Below, one piece after another: positions 6,828-12,536 of a stretch of 12,536 nucleotides of DNA (position 1 is its first letter; the number at the start of each line of letters is the position of its first letter). Position numbers and translations under genes: made by a program. The notes beneath the pieces are model-generated. The model was not told the DNA's origin. It saw only the letters and a program-made list of their open reading frames with translations, and searched no databases. This DNA comes from Chloroflexota bacterium (lineage in GTDB: Bacteria; Chloroflexota; Anaerolineae; Promineifilales; Promineifilaceae), in the NCBI GenBank assembly GCA_008501785.1, contig QQUD01000089.1, positions 1-12,536 of the forward strand, in the 5' to 3' direction.

Positions 6828-7460
6828 CTAACCGCTGCGAATGGTCAAATCTACATCTTGTGGTGTGAAGTAAAGTTGGCCGCCGTCGGTGACAGCAATC
6901 ATCTTTTCCAGTTCCGTAACTTCCCAGAAAAATGTGATGCCGATGATCAGTTCGACGTTATCTTCGGTGCGGGCTTCGAATTCGTACCACATAAATTTGG
7001 GGCGCAGGTCCATTTTGGTAATGACGAGGTCTCGCCGGTCTTTGTGAATGCCGGTTGACCAGCGCATTCTGACGAGTTCTTGGTGTGGTTGCAAAAAGAA
7101 AGCCCGTTCGTCGTCGGTGCCGCGTCGGAAGATGTAACGGCCGTCTTTGTCCTTAATAATAATCGCTTCTCGATCTTCCAACTTGATACGGTTTCTCACC
7201 TCTACGATTTGCTCGTCAGCTTTGGGGAAGAAGACCTGTTTGTCGGTAATGAGGGAGAGTTGGCCGGTGGTGGTGCTGCGAATGAGAACGGCCGTTTCCT
7301 CATCCACATTCACACCGCGCTCAACCTTGGTCAACATCTTTTCAGTCGGCTGCAAATAAACAATTTGCTCACCACGTTCGACTCGAATCTGACCTGTTTT
7401 TGAGTCAATTAGGCGCACATAATCATTTTGTTTGAGCGTGATGCCTTTCCGTTCGTCCAC
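6828..7460 (-). CDS. Truncated major-vault-protein-like protein (MVP repeats plus partial shoulder domain)
   Basis: The 210-residue frame has three ~43-residue beta-repeats of the MVP type (about 7-48, 50-91, 92-133), each with the pattern D-x-TG or DG, then F/YLxP or FFP. They are followed by the start of an MVP shoulder domain: DRRDLVITKMDLRP (141-154), YEFEARTEDNVELI (159-172), FFWEV (177-181). Vault proteins continue with the rest of the shoulder and a long helical cap; here the frame ends about 30 residues later with unrelated-looking sequence. The only usable start is GTG 7460 with no ribosome site, yet homology-like coding (TLRNEYGPQLFLRGVDDDI) continues in frame upstream to a TGA at 7548-7550. 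Both ends thus look lost, and word-repeat hairpins flank both sides. Probably a decaying fragment; a short functional product is possible. Confidence 0.62.
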   Translation of the reverse strand: MDERKGITLKQNDYVRLIDSKTGQIRVERGEQIVYLQPTEKMLTKVERGVNVDEETAVLIRSTTTGQLSLITDKQVFFPKADEQIVEVRNRIKLEDREAIIIKDKDGRYIFRRGTDDERAFFLQPHQELVRMRWSTGIHKDRRDLVITKMDLRPKFMWYEFEARTEDNVELIIGITFFWEVTELEKMIAVTDGGQLYFTPQDVDLTIRSG

Positions 7461-7554
7461 AATATCATCATCAACGCCGCGTAAAAATAGCTGTGGGCCA
7501 TACTCGTTTCGCAGTGTACCTGTGACTTCATTGCGTTTCTTTTTTCTTCACTCT

Positions 7555-7632
7555 TAATCGTAATCGTGATCGTCATTCGTGATCGTGATCGAAAGAGACA
7601 TCGATTACGAATGATGATCACGATTACGATTA
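7555..7632. repeat. Long hairpin of iterated TAATCG/TGATCG words
   Basis: TAATCGTAATCGTGATC (7555-7571) is exactly complementary to GATCACGATTACGATTA (7616-7632). The interior continues the pairing imperfectly (GTCATTCGTGATCG against CGATTACGAATGAT). The sequence is built from hexamer words (TAATCG, TGATCG). It lies between the broken 5' end of the vault-like gene and the holB promoter region. Confidence 0.7.
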
Positions 7633-7654
7633 GGTAGCTCGATTTTAAATTTAG

Positions 7655-7681
7655 TTACATTGATTGTTAATTTGCTATAAA
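7655..7681 (+). promoter_or_regulatory. Candidate holB promoter, possibly leaderless
   Basis: TTACAT (7655-7660) and TATAAA (7676-7681) are separated by 15 bases. The predicted start of transcription would be at about 7688, within 2-3 bases of ATG 7690. The only G-rich stretch (GGGGG, 7685-7689) abuts the ATG too closely to be a normal ribosome site, so a leaderless mRNA is suggested. Confidence 0.35.
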
Positions 7682-7689
7682 ATGGGGGC

Positions 7690-8754
7690 ATGTCTTGGAA
7701 TGATGTAATTGGCCATGAATGGGCCGTAGAAATGTTGAAGAGTGGGATGGAAAACGGCCGTATTGGTCATGCCTATCTCATTACAGGGCCGGACCACATC
7801 GGTAAAACGACGTTGGCGCGGTCTTTTGCAATGGCGATGAATTGTGAGGCCGATGATGTGGGAAAACGGCCGTGTGGTGAATGTCGTCCGTGCCAATTGA
7901 TTGCAGCGGATCGGCATCCTGATATTCGATTAGTCGAGCCAGAGGTGAGTGGGCGCGGCAAGCTGACGCTGAAGATTGATGTGATTCGCCAGTTGCAGCA
8001 AGATTTGAATTTGTCGGCTTATGAAGCGACTTACAAGGTCGCCATTTTGCAGCGATTTGACGCAGCCACACAAGGCGCGGCAAATGCATTTTTGAAGACG
8101 CTGGAGGAGCCGCCGAAAAACGTAATTTTAGTGTTGACGGCGACTGATGCAGATACGATGCTGCCTACGATTTCGTCGCGCTGTCGCACGGTGAATTTAC
8201 GGCCGTTATCCACTGAGCTTGTGCAACAATCGCTGGCGATTCGCTGGCAGGTGAAAGAGGATGATGCCCATTTATTGGCTCATTTGGCAGACGGCCGTTT
8301 GGGTTGGGCCGTGCAGGCGGCGCAGGATAGCGCCATTTTAGAGGAGCGGCGTGCTCAGCTAAATACGCTGTACGATGCGCTGGTGGGGAAACGTGTAGAT
8401 CGTTTTGCAATTGCCGACAAGCTGGCTCGCAAAGCTGAACAGTTACCCCATTTACTGCGCACGTGGTTGAGCTGGTGGCGAGATATAACATTGTTGGCGC
8501 AGTCGAATGGTGGGGGTGAAACGGCCGTTTCGACTGCGCTTAGTGCAAGCGTTTCAATCACGATCAGCAATGTCGATGAAGAAGCGCGATTACGTAAATT
8601 GGCGCACACGTGGGAAAATGATGTCTCACTCGCCAGTCTTAAACAAACCAATCTGGCGCTGTGGCAGCTTGAACGCAATGCAAATACCCGCTTGGTCCTT
8701 GAAAATTTGTTACTGACTTACCCGCTGTTAGCACGACAAGAACTTAGATCATAA
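7690..8754 (+). CDS. holB: DNA polymerase III delta' subunit
   Basis: The 354-residue AAA+ protein is a component of the sliding-clamp loader. Walker A is GPDHIGKTT (33-41), the zinc-binding cysteines are C52, C62, C65 and C68, and the sensor-1 motif SSRC lies at 162-165. The helix AANAFLKTLEEPP (130-142) is the delta'/DnaX signature. HAYLITGP and LEEPP favour delta' over tau/gamma, as does the short length. The C-terminal domain is less conserved and holds ETAVSTALSASVS (277-289), encoded by the dispersed element at 8520-8555. Several ACGGCCGT cores (7754, 7866, 8199, 8291, 8521) occur in all three codon phases, the densest cluster in the window. It stands alone, with no tmk or ricT neighbour visible. 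Confidence 0.9.
   Translation: MSWNDVIGHEWAVEMLKSGMENGRIGHAYLITGPDHIGKTTLARSFAMAMNCEADDVGKRPCGECRPCQLIAADRHPDIRLVEPEVSGRGKLTLKIDVIRQLQQDLNLSAYEATYKVAILQRFDAATQGAANAFLKTLEEPPKNVILVLTATDADTMLPTISSRCRTVNLRPLSTELVQQSLAIRWQVKEDDAHLLAHLADGRLGWAVQAAQDSAILEERRAQLNTLYDALVGKRVDRFAIADKLARKAEQLPHLLRTWLSWWRDITLLAQSNGGGETAVSTALSASVSITISNVDEEARLRKLAHTWENDVSLASLKQTNLALWQLERNANTRLVLENLLLTYPLLARQELRS
8520..8555 (+). repeat. Copy 2 of the ~36 bp in-frame dispersed element
   Basis: The sequence is AACGGCCGTTTC, then GACTGCGCTTAGTGCAA, then GCGTTTC. The first 10 bases are the perfect iterated palindrome, and CTGC...GCA-type arms form a second short imperfect palindrome. It is 29 of 36 identical to both other copies, and every difference is a transition. 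It is read in frame as residues 277-289 of HolB, opposite in orientation (relative to the gene) to the copies in trmN6 and permease 2. Confidence 0.75.
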
Positions 8755-8864
8755 GTTCGTTTAAATTCTGCCAGTTTATACCTATACATAGTTTCACACG
8801 AGACTGAACTCAAAAGCTCTCTAAAGGGGGATATCAAAGCAAGAATCATCATTTGCTCAAAGAT

Positions 8865-8925
8865 TTGGTGTTAATACTTCATCTCGTATAATGACGAGGC
8901 ATACGTGAAACCGTGACCTCGTCAT
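8865..8925 (+). promoter_or_regulatory. Candidate promoter overlapped by a 9 bp inverted repeat
   Basis: TTGGTG (8865-8870), a 16-base spacer and a consensus TATAAT (8887-8892) form a plausible sigma-70 promoter for the ABC operon. ATGACGAGG (8891-8899), overlapping the -10 box, is an exact inverted copy of CCTCGTCAT (8917-8925) across 17 bases. The arrangement suggests either an operator or a 5'-end hairpin on the mRNA. Confidence 0.45.
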
Positions 8926-8958
8926 GACTTCCGGCACATCTTTTGTGACCCTCCTGCG

Positions 8959-8967
8959 TGGTATAGT
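8959..8967 (+). promoter_or_regulatory. Candidate extended -10 promoter proximal to the ABC operon
   Basis: TGGTATAGT contains an extended -10 (TGN then TATAGT), about 50 bases before ATG 9018. No convincing -35 lies at normal spacing. It could be a second start for the exporter operon. The remainder of 8755-9017 holds no gene. Confidence 0.35.
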
Positions 8968-9017
8968 CTCCATAACTCAATAACAAATTATATTCCTACT
9001 ACTGAAGGAGAAACTTT

Positions 9018-9974
9018 ATGTCTGCGATTGTGGAAGTGCGTGAATTGCGCAAACAATATAATCCGCCGGATGGGGTAACGGCCGTTTCCGACCTCACCTT
9101 CAACATCCAACGCGGCGAAATCTTTAGCTTACTAGGCCCCAACGGAGCTGGCAAAACTACCACCATCTCCATGTTAAGCTGCCTGCTGGCTCCCACAAGC
9201 GGCGATGCCATTATTGATGGTCACTCGATTGCAAAAAACAGCCACGAAGTTAAAAAAGTGATTGGCGTGGTGCCGCAAGAAATTGCCTTGTATGAAACTA
9301 TCAGCGCTCGTGAAAACCTCAACTTTTGGGGCCGCATGTATGGTTTAGGTGGCACACAACTCAAAGAACGTGTTGCGGCGGTCCTCGATATTGCCGGTTT
9401 GGCTGATCGTGCCGATGAAAAAGTAGAAAACTACTCCGGTGGGATGCAGCGGCGTATCAATATTGCCGTGGGGTTGCTGCACAACCCCAAAGTGCTGTAC
9501 ATGGATGAGCCAACGGTAGGCATTGACCCGCAAAGCCGCCGCCGCATTTTGGACACGGTGAAGGACCTGAACAAACAAGGGTTAACGGTCATTTACACCA
9601 CGCATTATATGGAAGAAGCGGAGGAACTGAGTGACCGCATCGGTATTATTGACCACGGTGAACTGATTGCGGTTGGCACACAGGACAACCTGACGCGCAT
9701 GATTGGCGAATATGACACGATTCGGCTGGATTTGGGGATGCCGCCGCATTTGAATGGTCAATTTGTGTCGTCGTTGGGGGCGTTAACGGCCGTTCACCGC
9801 GCATACGGCGAAGAAGGCCAAATCGTTCTGCAAGCTCAAGAAGCCAACGAAGTACTCCCCAGTGTCATTCGCCACATCAGCGACGCAGGCTGCCATATTC
9901 GTCAGCTTGAAATCCAAGAACCCAACCTGGAAGCGGTTTTCCTCCATTTAACAGGCCGCGCCCTACGAGATTAA
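9018..9974 (+). CDS. ABC-2 transporter ATP-binding protein (exporter)
   Basis: The 318-residue ATPase drives the membrane permeases encoded downstream. Walker A GPNGAGKTT (40-48), Q-loop Q87, ABC signature YSGGMQRR (139-146), Walker B VLYMDEP (159-165) and the H-loop histidine (H196, TTHYMEEA) are all intact, so it should be active. The C-terminal ~90 residues, ending NLEAVFLHLTGRALRD, are the accessory domain found in CcmA/NatA/DrrA-type exporter ATPases. A GAAGGAG ribosome site (9004-9010) precedes ATG 9018. The substrate cannot be told from sequence; multidrug, lipid or ion efflux are all known for such systems. Two AACGGCCGTT copies (9077, 9785) are read as TAV. Confidence 0.93.
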   Translation: MSAIVEVRELRKQYNPPDGVTAVSDLTFNIQRGEIFSLLGPNGAGKTTTISMLSCLLAPTSGDAIIDGHSIAKNSHEVKKVIGVVPQEIALYETISARENLNFWGRMYGLGGTQLKERVAAVLDIAGLADRADEKVENYSGGMQRRINIAVGLLHNPKVLYMDEPTVGIDPQSRRRILDTVKDLNKQGLTVIYTTHYMEEAEELSDRIGIIDHGELIAVGTQDNLTRMIGEYDTIRLDLGMPPHLNGQFVSSLGALTAVHRAYGEEGQIVLQAQEANEVLPSVIRHISDAGCHIRQLEIQEPNLEAVFLHLTGRALRD

Positions 9975-9985
9975 TTCAAAATTAT

Positions 9986-10139
9986 TGTAGGGGCGAGACA
10001 GCGCGGAAAGATTGTAAGCAAAACAATTTGCCTTATCTCCGCGCTGGCTCGCCCTTCTTCCCGACGAGGAGGGGGCGAGACAATCGGGAGCAACGGCTAT
10101 TTGTTTGATTTGGCCTTTCCCGATTGTCCTGCCCCTACA
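9986..10139. mobile_element. 154 bp compound palindromic element inserted in the ABC operon
   Basis: Outer ends TGTAGGGGC (9986-9994) and GCCCCTACA (10131-10139) are exact inverted repeats. Inside are two long hairpins: 9991-10007 with 10038-10054 (17 bp, one mismatch) and 10072-10089 with 10118-10135 (18 bp, two mismatches). Both left arms begin GGGGCGAGACA, so the element looks like two units of one family fused end to end. It fills the ATPase/permease gap, and the open frame from TTG 10105 is an artefact of it. No transposase is encoded. It may also alter expression of downstream genes through its hairpins. Confidence 0.65.
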
Positions 10140-10167
10140 GAACGCAACATTTTTGACGAGGTATATC

Positions 10168-11418
10168 ATGAAAATTTGGACGATTGCCTGGAAGGATACG
10201 CTTATCCGCTTCCGGGATCGAAATGCGTTGATATTGATGATTGCGGCACCACTGGTGCTGTCGGCCATTATTGGGTCGGCGTTTGGTGGATTTATTAGCG
10301 GTAACAACCCCGCACCGTTTGATGCGATTCCGGTGCTGGTGGTGAATGCTGACAATGGCGAATTGGGGCAGGATTTTGTCGATATTTTGTCAGAAGGCGA
10401 TTTAGAAGAACTACTGGCTCCTACAGGAATGGATGATTTAGCCGCAGCACGTGAATTGGTGCAGCAAGGCGAAGCACGAGCGGCCGTTTTTATTCCTGAA
10501 AATTTCAGCGATGTGATGATGGGGCAAGCCGATGCTTCAACTCCCGCCATCATCCAATTTTACCCTGACCCCAGTGCCACCCTGACTCCCAATATTGTGC
10601 GTGGCATTATTGTACAAATTGTCAATGGCTTCAGCAGCGCGGCCATCGGTGGCGAGGTTGCCGTAACGCAGCTTATTGCTGAAACAGGTGGTGTCGGTGT
10701 CGATATGGCAAACATTGGTGATGCCATTGGCAATGAATTGCAAAGTGGTGTTGGCAACAATACGGCCGTTTCCCTCAACACCATCTCAGTAGGGGACGAC
10801 GATGCCACTGCCGACATTAGCCCATTTGCCTTTTTTGCCCCGAGCATGGGCATTCTCTTCCTCATGTTTGCCATGATGGATGGCACACGTTCTATTCTCG
10901 ACGAGGACCGGGAAGGCACACTAGATCGACTGATTAGCACACCAACCAGCAACACCGAAATTTTGTTAGGCAAGATTGGTGGCGTTTTTCTGACTGGATT
11001 GCTGCAATTTGTCGTGTTTGTGATTGCGTCGCGATTCATTTTCCAACTGAATTGGGGCAGCTCACTTTCTGGGCTGATTGTAATGACATTAGCTGTCGTG
11101 CTGGCGTTCACCAGTCTGGGGGCGTTGATTGCTGCCTTCGCCAAAGATATCAATCAAGCAAACATTATCGGCACAGTTGTGACGCTTCTATTTGCTGCGC
11201 TCGGTGGCAACTTTGCCCCGGCCCAAAACTTCCCCTCTTGGCTGGAGCAGTTGAGCAAAATCACCATCACCCGCTGGGGGTTAGATGGCTTTTCAGATTT
11301 GACAATACGTGGCCTAGGATTCAGCGATATTCTGTTGGAAAGTGGCGTTTTGTTAGGCTTGGCAGTTGTTTTATTTGTACTTGCGTTGGGACAGTTCCAG
11401 CGACGGATAGCACGGTAG
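10168..11418 (+). CDS. ABC-2 type permease 1
   Basis: This 416-residue membrane protein has one N-terminal transmembrane segment (about 20-42), a large extracytoplasmic domain (about 45-220), then five C-terminal segments. The cytoplasmic loop DEDREGTLDRLISTP (245-259) followed by LLGKIGG (266-272) is the ABC-2 coupling region that contacts the ATPase. The topology matches YhgE/NatB/YbhR-type exporter permeases. ATG 10168 is chosen because GAGG (10158-10161) lies 6 bases upstream and MKIWTIAWKDTLIRFRDRN is a typical amphipathic start; the upstream in-frame TTG lies in a repeat. A TACGGCCGTT core at 10761 is read as TAV. The next gene is a paralogue, so the exporter is likely a heterodimer. 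Confidence 0.92.
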   Translation: MKIWTIAWKDTLIRFRDRNALILMIAAPLVLSAIIGSAFGGFISGNNPAPFDAIPVLVVNADNGELGQDFVDILSEGDLEELLAPTGMDDLAAARELVQQGEARAAVFIPENFSDVMMGQADASTPAIIQFYPDPSATLTPNIVRGIIVQIVNGFSSAAIGGEVAVTQLIAETGGVGVDMANIGDAIGNELQSGVGNNTAVSLNTISVGDDDATADISPFAFFAPSMGILFLMFAMMDGTRSILDEDREGTLDRLISTPTSNTEILLGKIGGVFLTGLLQFVVFVIASRFIFQLNWGSSLSGLIVMTLAVVLAFTSLGALIAAFAKDINQANIIGTVVTLLFAALGGNFAPAQNFPSWLEQLSKITITRWGLDGFSDLTIRGLGFSDILLESGVLLGLAVVLFVLALGQFQRRIAR

Positions 11419-11474
11419 CTAGAGCGAGAGCGAGAGCGAGAGGATTTTCCACTCTAGCTCTCGCTCAATCCTCT
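11419..11474. repeat. AGAGCG tandem array and hairpin between the two permease genes
   Basis: AGAGCG is repeated about 3.7 times (11421-11442). GAGCGAGAG can pair in several registers with CTCTCGCTC (11458-11466), and AGAGGATT (11439-11446) with AATCCTCT (11467-11474). The hairpin can therefore slip. It begins directly after the stop of permease 1 and ends before the ribosome site AGAGG (11484-11488) of permease 2, so it could be an intra-operon processing or attenuation site. Confidence 0.6.
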
Positions 11475-11494
11475 AGCCTCTTCAGAGGTTTATC

Positions 11495-12536
11495 ATGATT
11501 AAAGAAGCACTTCATATCACACGGCTTTATTTGCGCATGACGTATAGCAGCCGCACGGTTTTGATTTTTCAATTGTTACTCCCCTTGATTTTTACGTTTT
11601 TGATTGGACAGGCGACGGCTGGTTTTGGTGGCGATGATAGCAGCAGCACAACCGTTAGCTGGACGCTGCCAGTCGTCAATGAAGATGCAGGCAGTCTCGG
11701 TGCTGATTTGGTGGCGCGGCTAGATGCGGACCCGGTGTTGGATGTTGAGATGGTAGATGGGGTGGAGACACCTGCACTGAGCGCAACTGAAACGGCCGTT
11801 TCCACCATCGAAACCGGCGACCATTTAGCCGCACTTGTCATCCCCGCTAACTTTAGCGAAACCTTGCTGGCCGGCGAGGGCATCGCACTCGATTTTTATG
11901 CTGATTCGGACAACACACGCACGATTCAGCCAATCGAGCAGGCCATTTTAGGGGCTGCCAGTCAACTCAGTGGATCACTTAGTGTGGCAACAGTTGCTAC
12001 CAACGTTGCCAACGAAATGGGTGTTTTCGAACAAGACGTGGACCGTGCCAATTACTTGAATAGCAGCATTGAACGCGCTGATGCTGCTTGGGCAGAGCCG
12101 CCAGTAATTGTGCAAGTCAACGAGGATGAGATTGTATTGAATACGGCCAATGTAATTCCCAGCGGAATTAACCAATCCTCACCGGGTATGATGGCGATGT
12201 TTGCTACATTTGGCATGATTGGTGGTGCTGTGGCCCTGTTGCAAGAACGGCAAAATGGCACCCTGCGACGTTTGATGGTGATGCCGATTCACAAAGGCAG
12301 CATTTTGATGGGCAAGCTGTTTGGCATTCTGCTCACAGGACTGGTGCAAATGGCTGTTTTAATTGTGGCGGGGGCGCTTTTCTTTGGTGTTAGCTGGGGT
12401 AATGCACCGCTGGCGCTGGCGCTGGTTGTATTTGCTTTTGCCCTGGCCATTACCAGCATGGGCATGATGATGGCGGCGTTGGCGCGTACTGTGGCCCAGG
12501 CAAATGCGATGAGCACGGTGCTGGTGATGTCGATTT
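11495..12536 (+). CDS. ABC-2 type permease 2, 3' end beyond the window
   Basis: The frame is open for 347 codons from ATG 11495 to the window edge. It begins MIKEALHITRLYLRMTYSSR, has a transmembrane segment at about 22-42, a large extracytoplasmic region, then hydrophobic segments starting with PGMMAMFATFGMIGG. The coupling loop is ERQNGTLRRLMVMPIHKGSILMG-like, parallel to permease 1. The ribosome site AGAGG lies 6 bases before the ATG; its start context (GAGGTTTATCATG) almost copies that of permease 1 (GAGGTATATCATG), consistent with gene duplication. Residues 91-103 (ETPALSATETAVS) are encoded by the dispersed element at 11765-11800 and make this domain about four residues longer than the matching stretch of permease 1. 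Family assignment is firm; the substrate is unknown. Confidence 0.9.
   Translation, partial: MIKEALHITRLYLRMTYSSRTVLIFQLLLPLIFTFLIGQATAGFGGDDSSSTTVSWTLPVVNEDAGSLGADLVARLDADPVLDVEMVDGVETPALSATETAVSTIETGDHLAALVIPANFSETLLAGEGIALDFYADSDNTRTIQPIEQAILGAASQLSGSLSVATVATNVANEMGVFEQDVDRANYLNSSIERADAAWAEPPVIVQVNEDEIVLNTANVIPSGINQSSPGMMAMFATFGMIGGAVALLQERQNGTLRRLMVMPIHKGSILMGKLFGILLTGLVQMAVLIVAGALFFGVSWGNAPLALALVVFAFALAITSMGMMMAALARTVAQANAMSTVLVMSI
11765..11800 (-). repeat. Copy 3 of the ~36 bp in-frame dispersed element
   Basis: Read on the minus strand it is AACGGCCGTTTC, AGTTGCGCTCAGTGCAG, GTGTCTC. It is 29 of 36 identical to copy 2, all differences being transitions. On the gene strand it is translated as residues 91-103 of permease 2, in the same relative orientation as the copy in trmN6; the peptides ETPALSATETAV and ETPALNAVEAAI are clearly alike although the two proteins are unrelated. 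Confidence 0.75.

Larger units (their letters stand above)
71..11800. repeat. Highly iterated palindrome AACGGCCGTT
   Basis: Perfect copies begin at 71, 629, 941, 1501, 1833, 1938, 6071, 7287, 8520, 9077, 9785 and 11791. Further copies sharing the ACGGCCGT core occur at about 2156, 7137, 7754, 7866, 8199, 8291 and 10762, giving 19 cores. A given 8-mer is expected about 0.2 times in a random sequence of this length. Nearly all copies are inside genes, in all three codon phases (N/DGR, TAV, RP), so selection or spread acts on DNA rather than protein. It is comparable in style to the HIP1 octamer of cyanobacteria. Confidence 0.85.

Noticed and set aside
10105..10167. TTG start giving a longer permease 1
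   Set aside because: It would translate the right end of the 154 bp palindromic element, while ATG 10168 has a well-spaced GAGG.
9963..10553. 196-codon minus-strand open frame across the ABC operon gap
   Set aside because: Runs through the palindromic element and the opposite strand of permease 1; no start signal.
10560..11153. 197-codon open frame on the minus strand inside permease 1
   Set aside because: Antisense to a well-supported permease, serine/proline-rich shadow composition, no family resemblance.
1..12536. A defence, toxin-antitoxin or prophage system
   Set aside because: All full genes belong to housekeeping, lipid, cofactor or export families; the one unusual gene (vault-like) is truncated and has no partner genes.

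Overview
The window looks like a chromosomal segment from a Gram-negative-like or monoderm environmental bacterium, most plausibly a Chloroflexota member (Anaerolineae or a relative). That placement is inference from three things: the style of the genes, the many small palindromic intergenic elements with TGTAGGG...CCCTACA ends, and the very dense palindrome AACGGCCGTT. No rRNA, tRNA, integrase, transposase or CRISPR array is visible.

Layout. Positions 1-1352 (minus strand) carry a 3'-cut trmN6 (tRNA m6A methyltransferase) preceded by a HisN-type histidinol-phosphatase. Positions 1555-2133 (plus) carry bioY, the biotin-uptake S-component. It converges through a shared hairpin terminator on a long-chain acyl-CoA synthetase (2202-3983, minus). 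Next on the minus strand come a PHP-family phosphoesterase resembling HisK/HisJ histidinol-phosphatases (4358-5203), a thiolase (5430-6698) and a truncated bacterial relative of major vault protein (6828-7460). The plus strand then holds holB (DNA polymerase III delta', 7690-8754) and an ABC-2 export operon: ATPase 9018-9974, permease 10168-11418, and a second permease from 11495 that runs off the window.

How they fit together. The acyl-CoA synthetase activates fatty acids and the thiolase cleaves or condenses 3-ketoacyl-CoA, so they could serve one fatty-acid or PHA-type pathway, with the PHP gene between them. The ABC ATPase and two paralogous permeases form one exporter.

The most unusual content is repeat-like. 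(1) AACGGCCGTT occurs 12 times perfectly and its ACGGCCGT core 19 times, in all three codon phases, with none between 2165 and 6070. (2) A degenerate ~36 bp element, whose copies differ only by transitions, lies in frame inside three unrelated genes (trmN6, holB, permease 2) and encodes short peptides there, recalling Rickettsia palindromic elements. (3) Several gene boundaries hold hairpins built from short words iterated in tandem, a different word at each site. (4) Two elements share TGTAGGG termini but have different stems; one of them interrupts the ABC operon.
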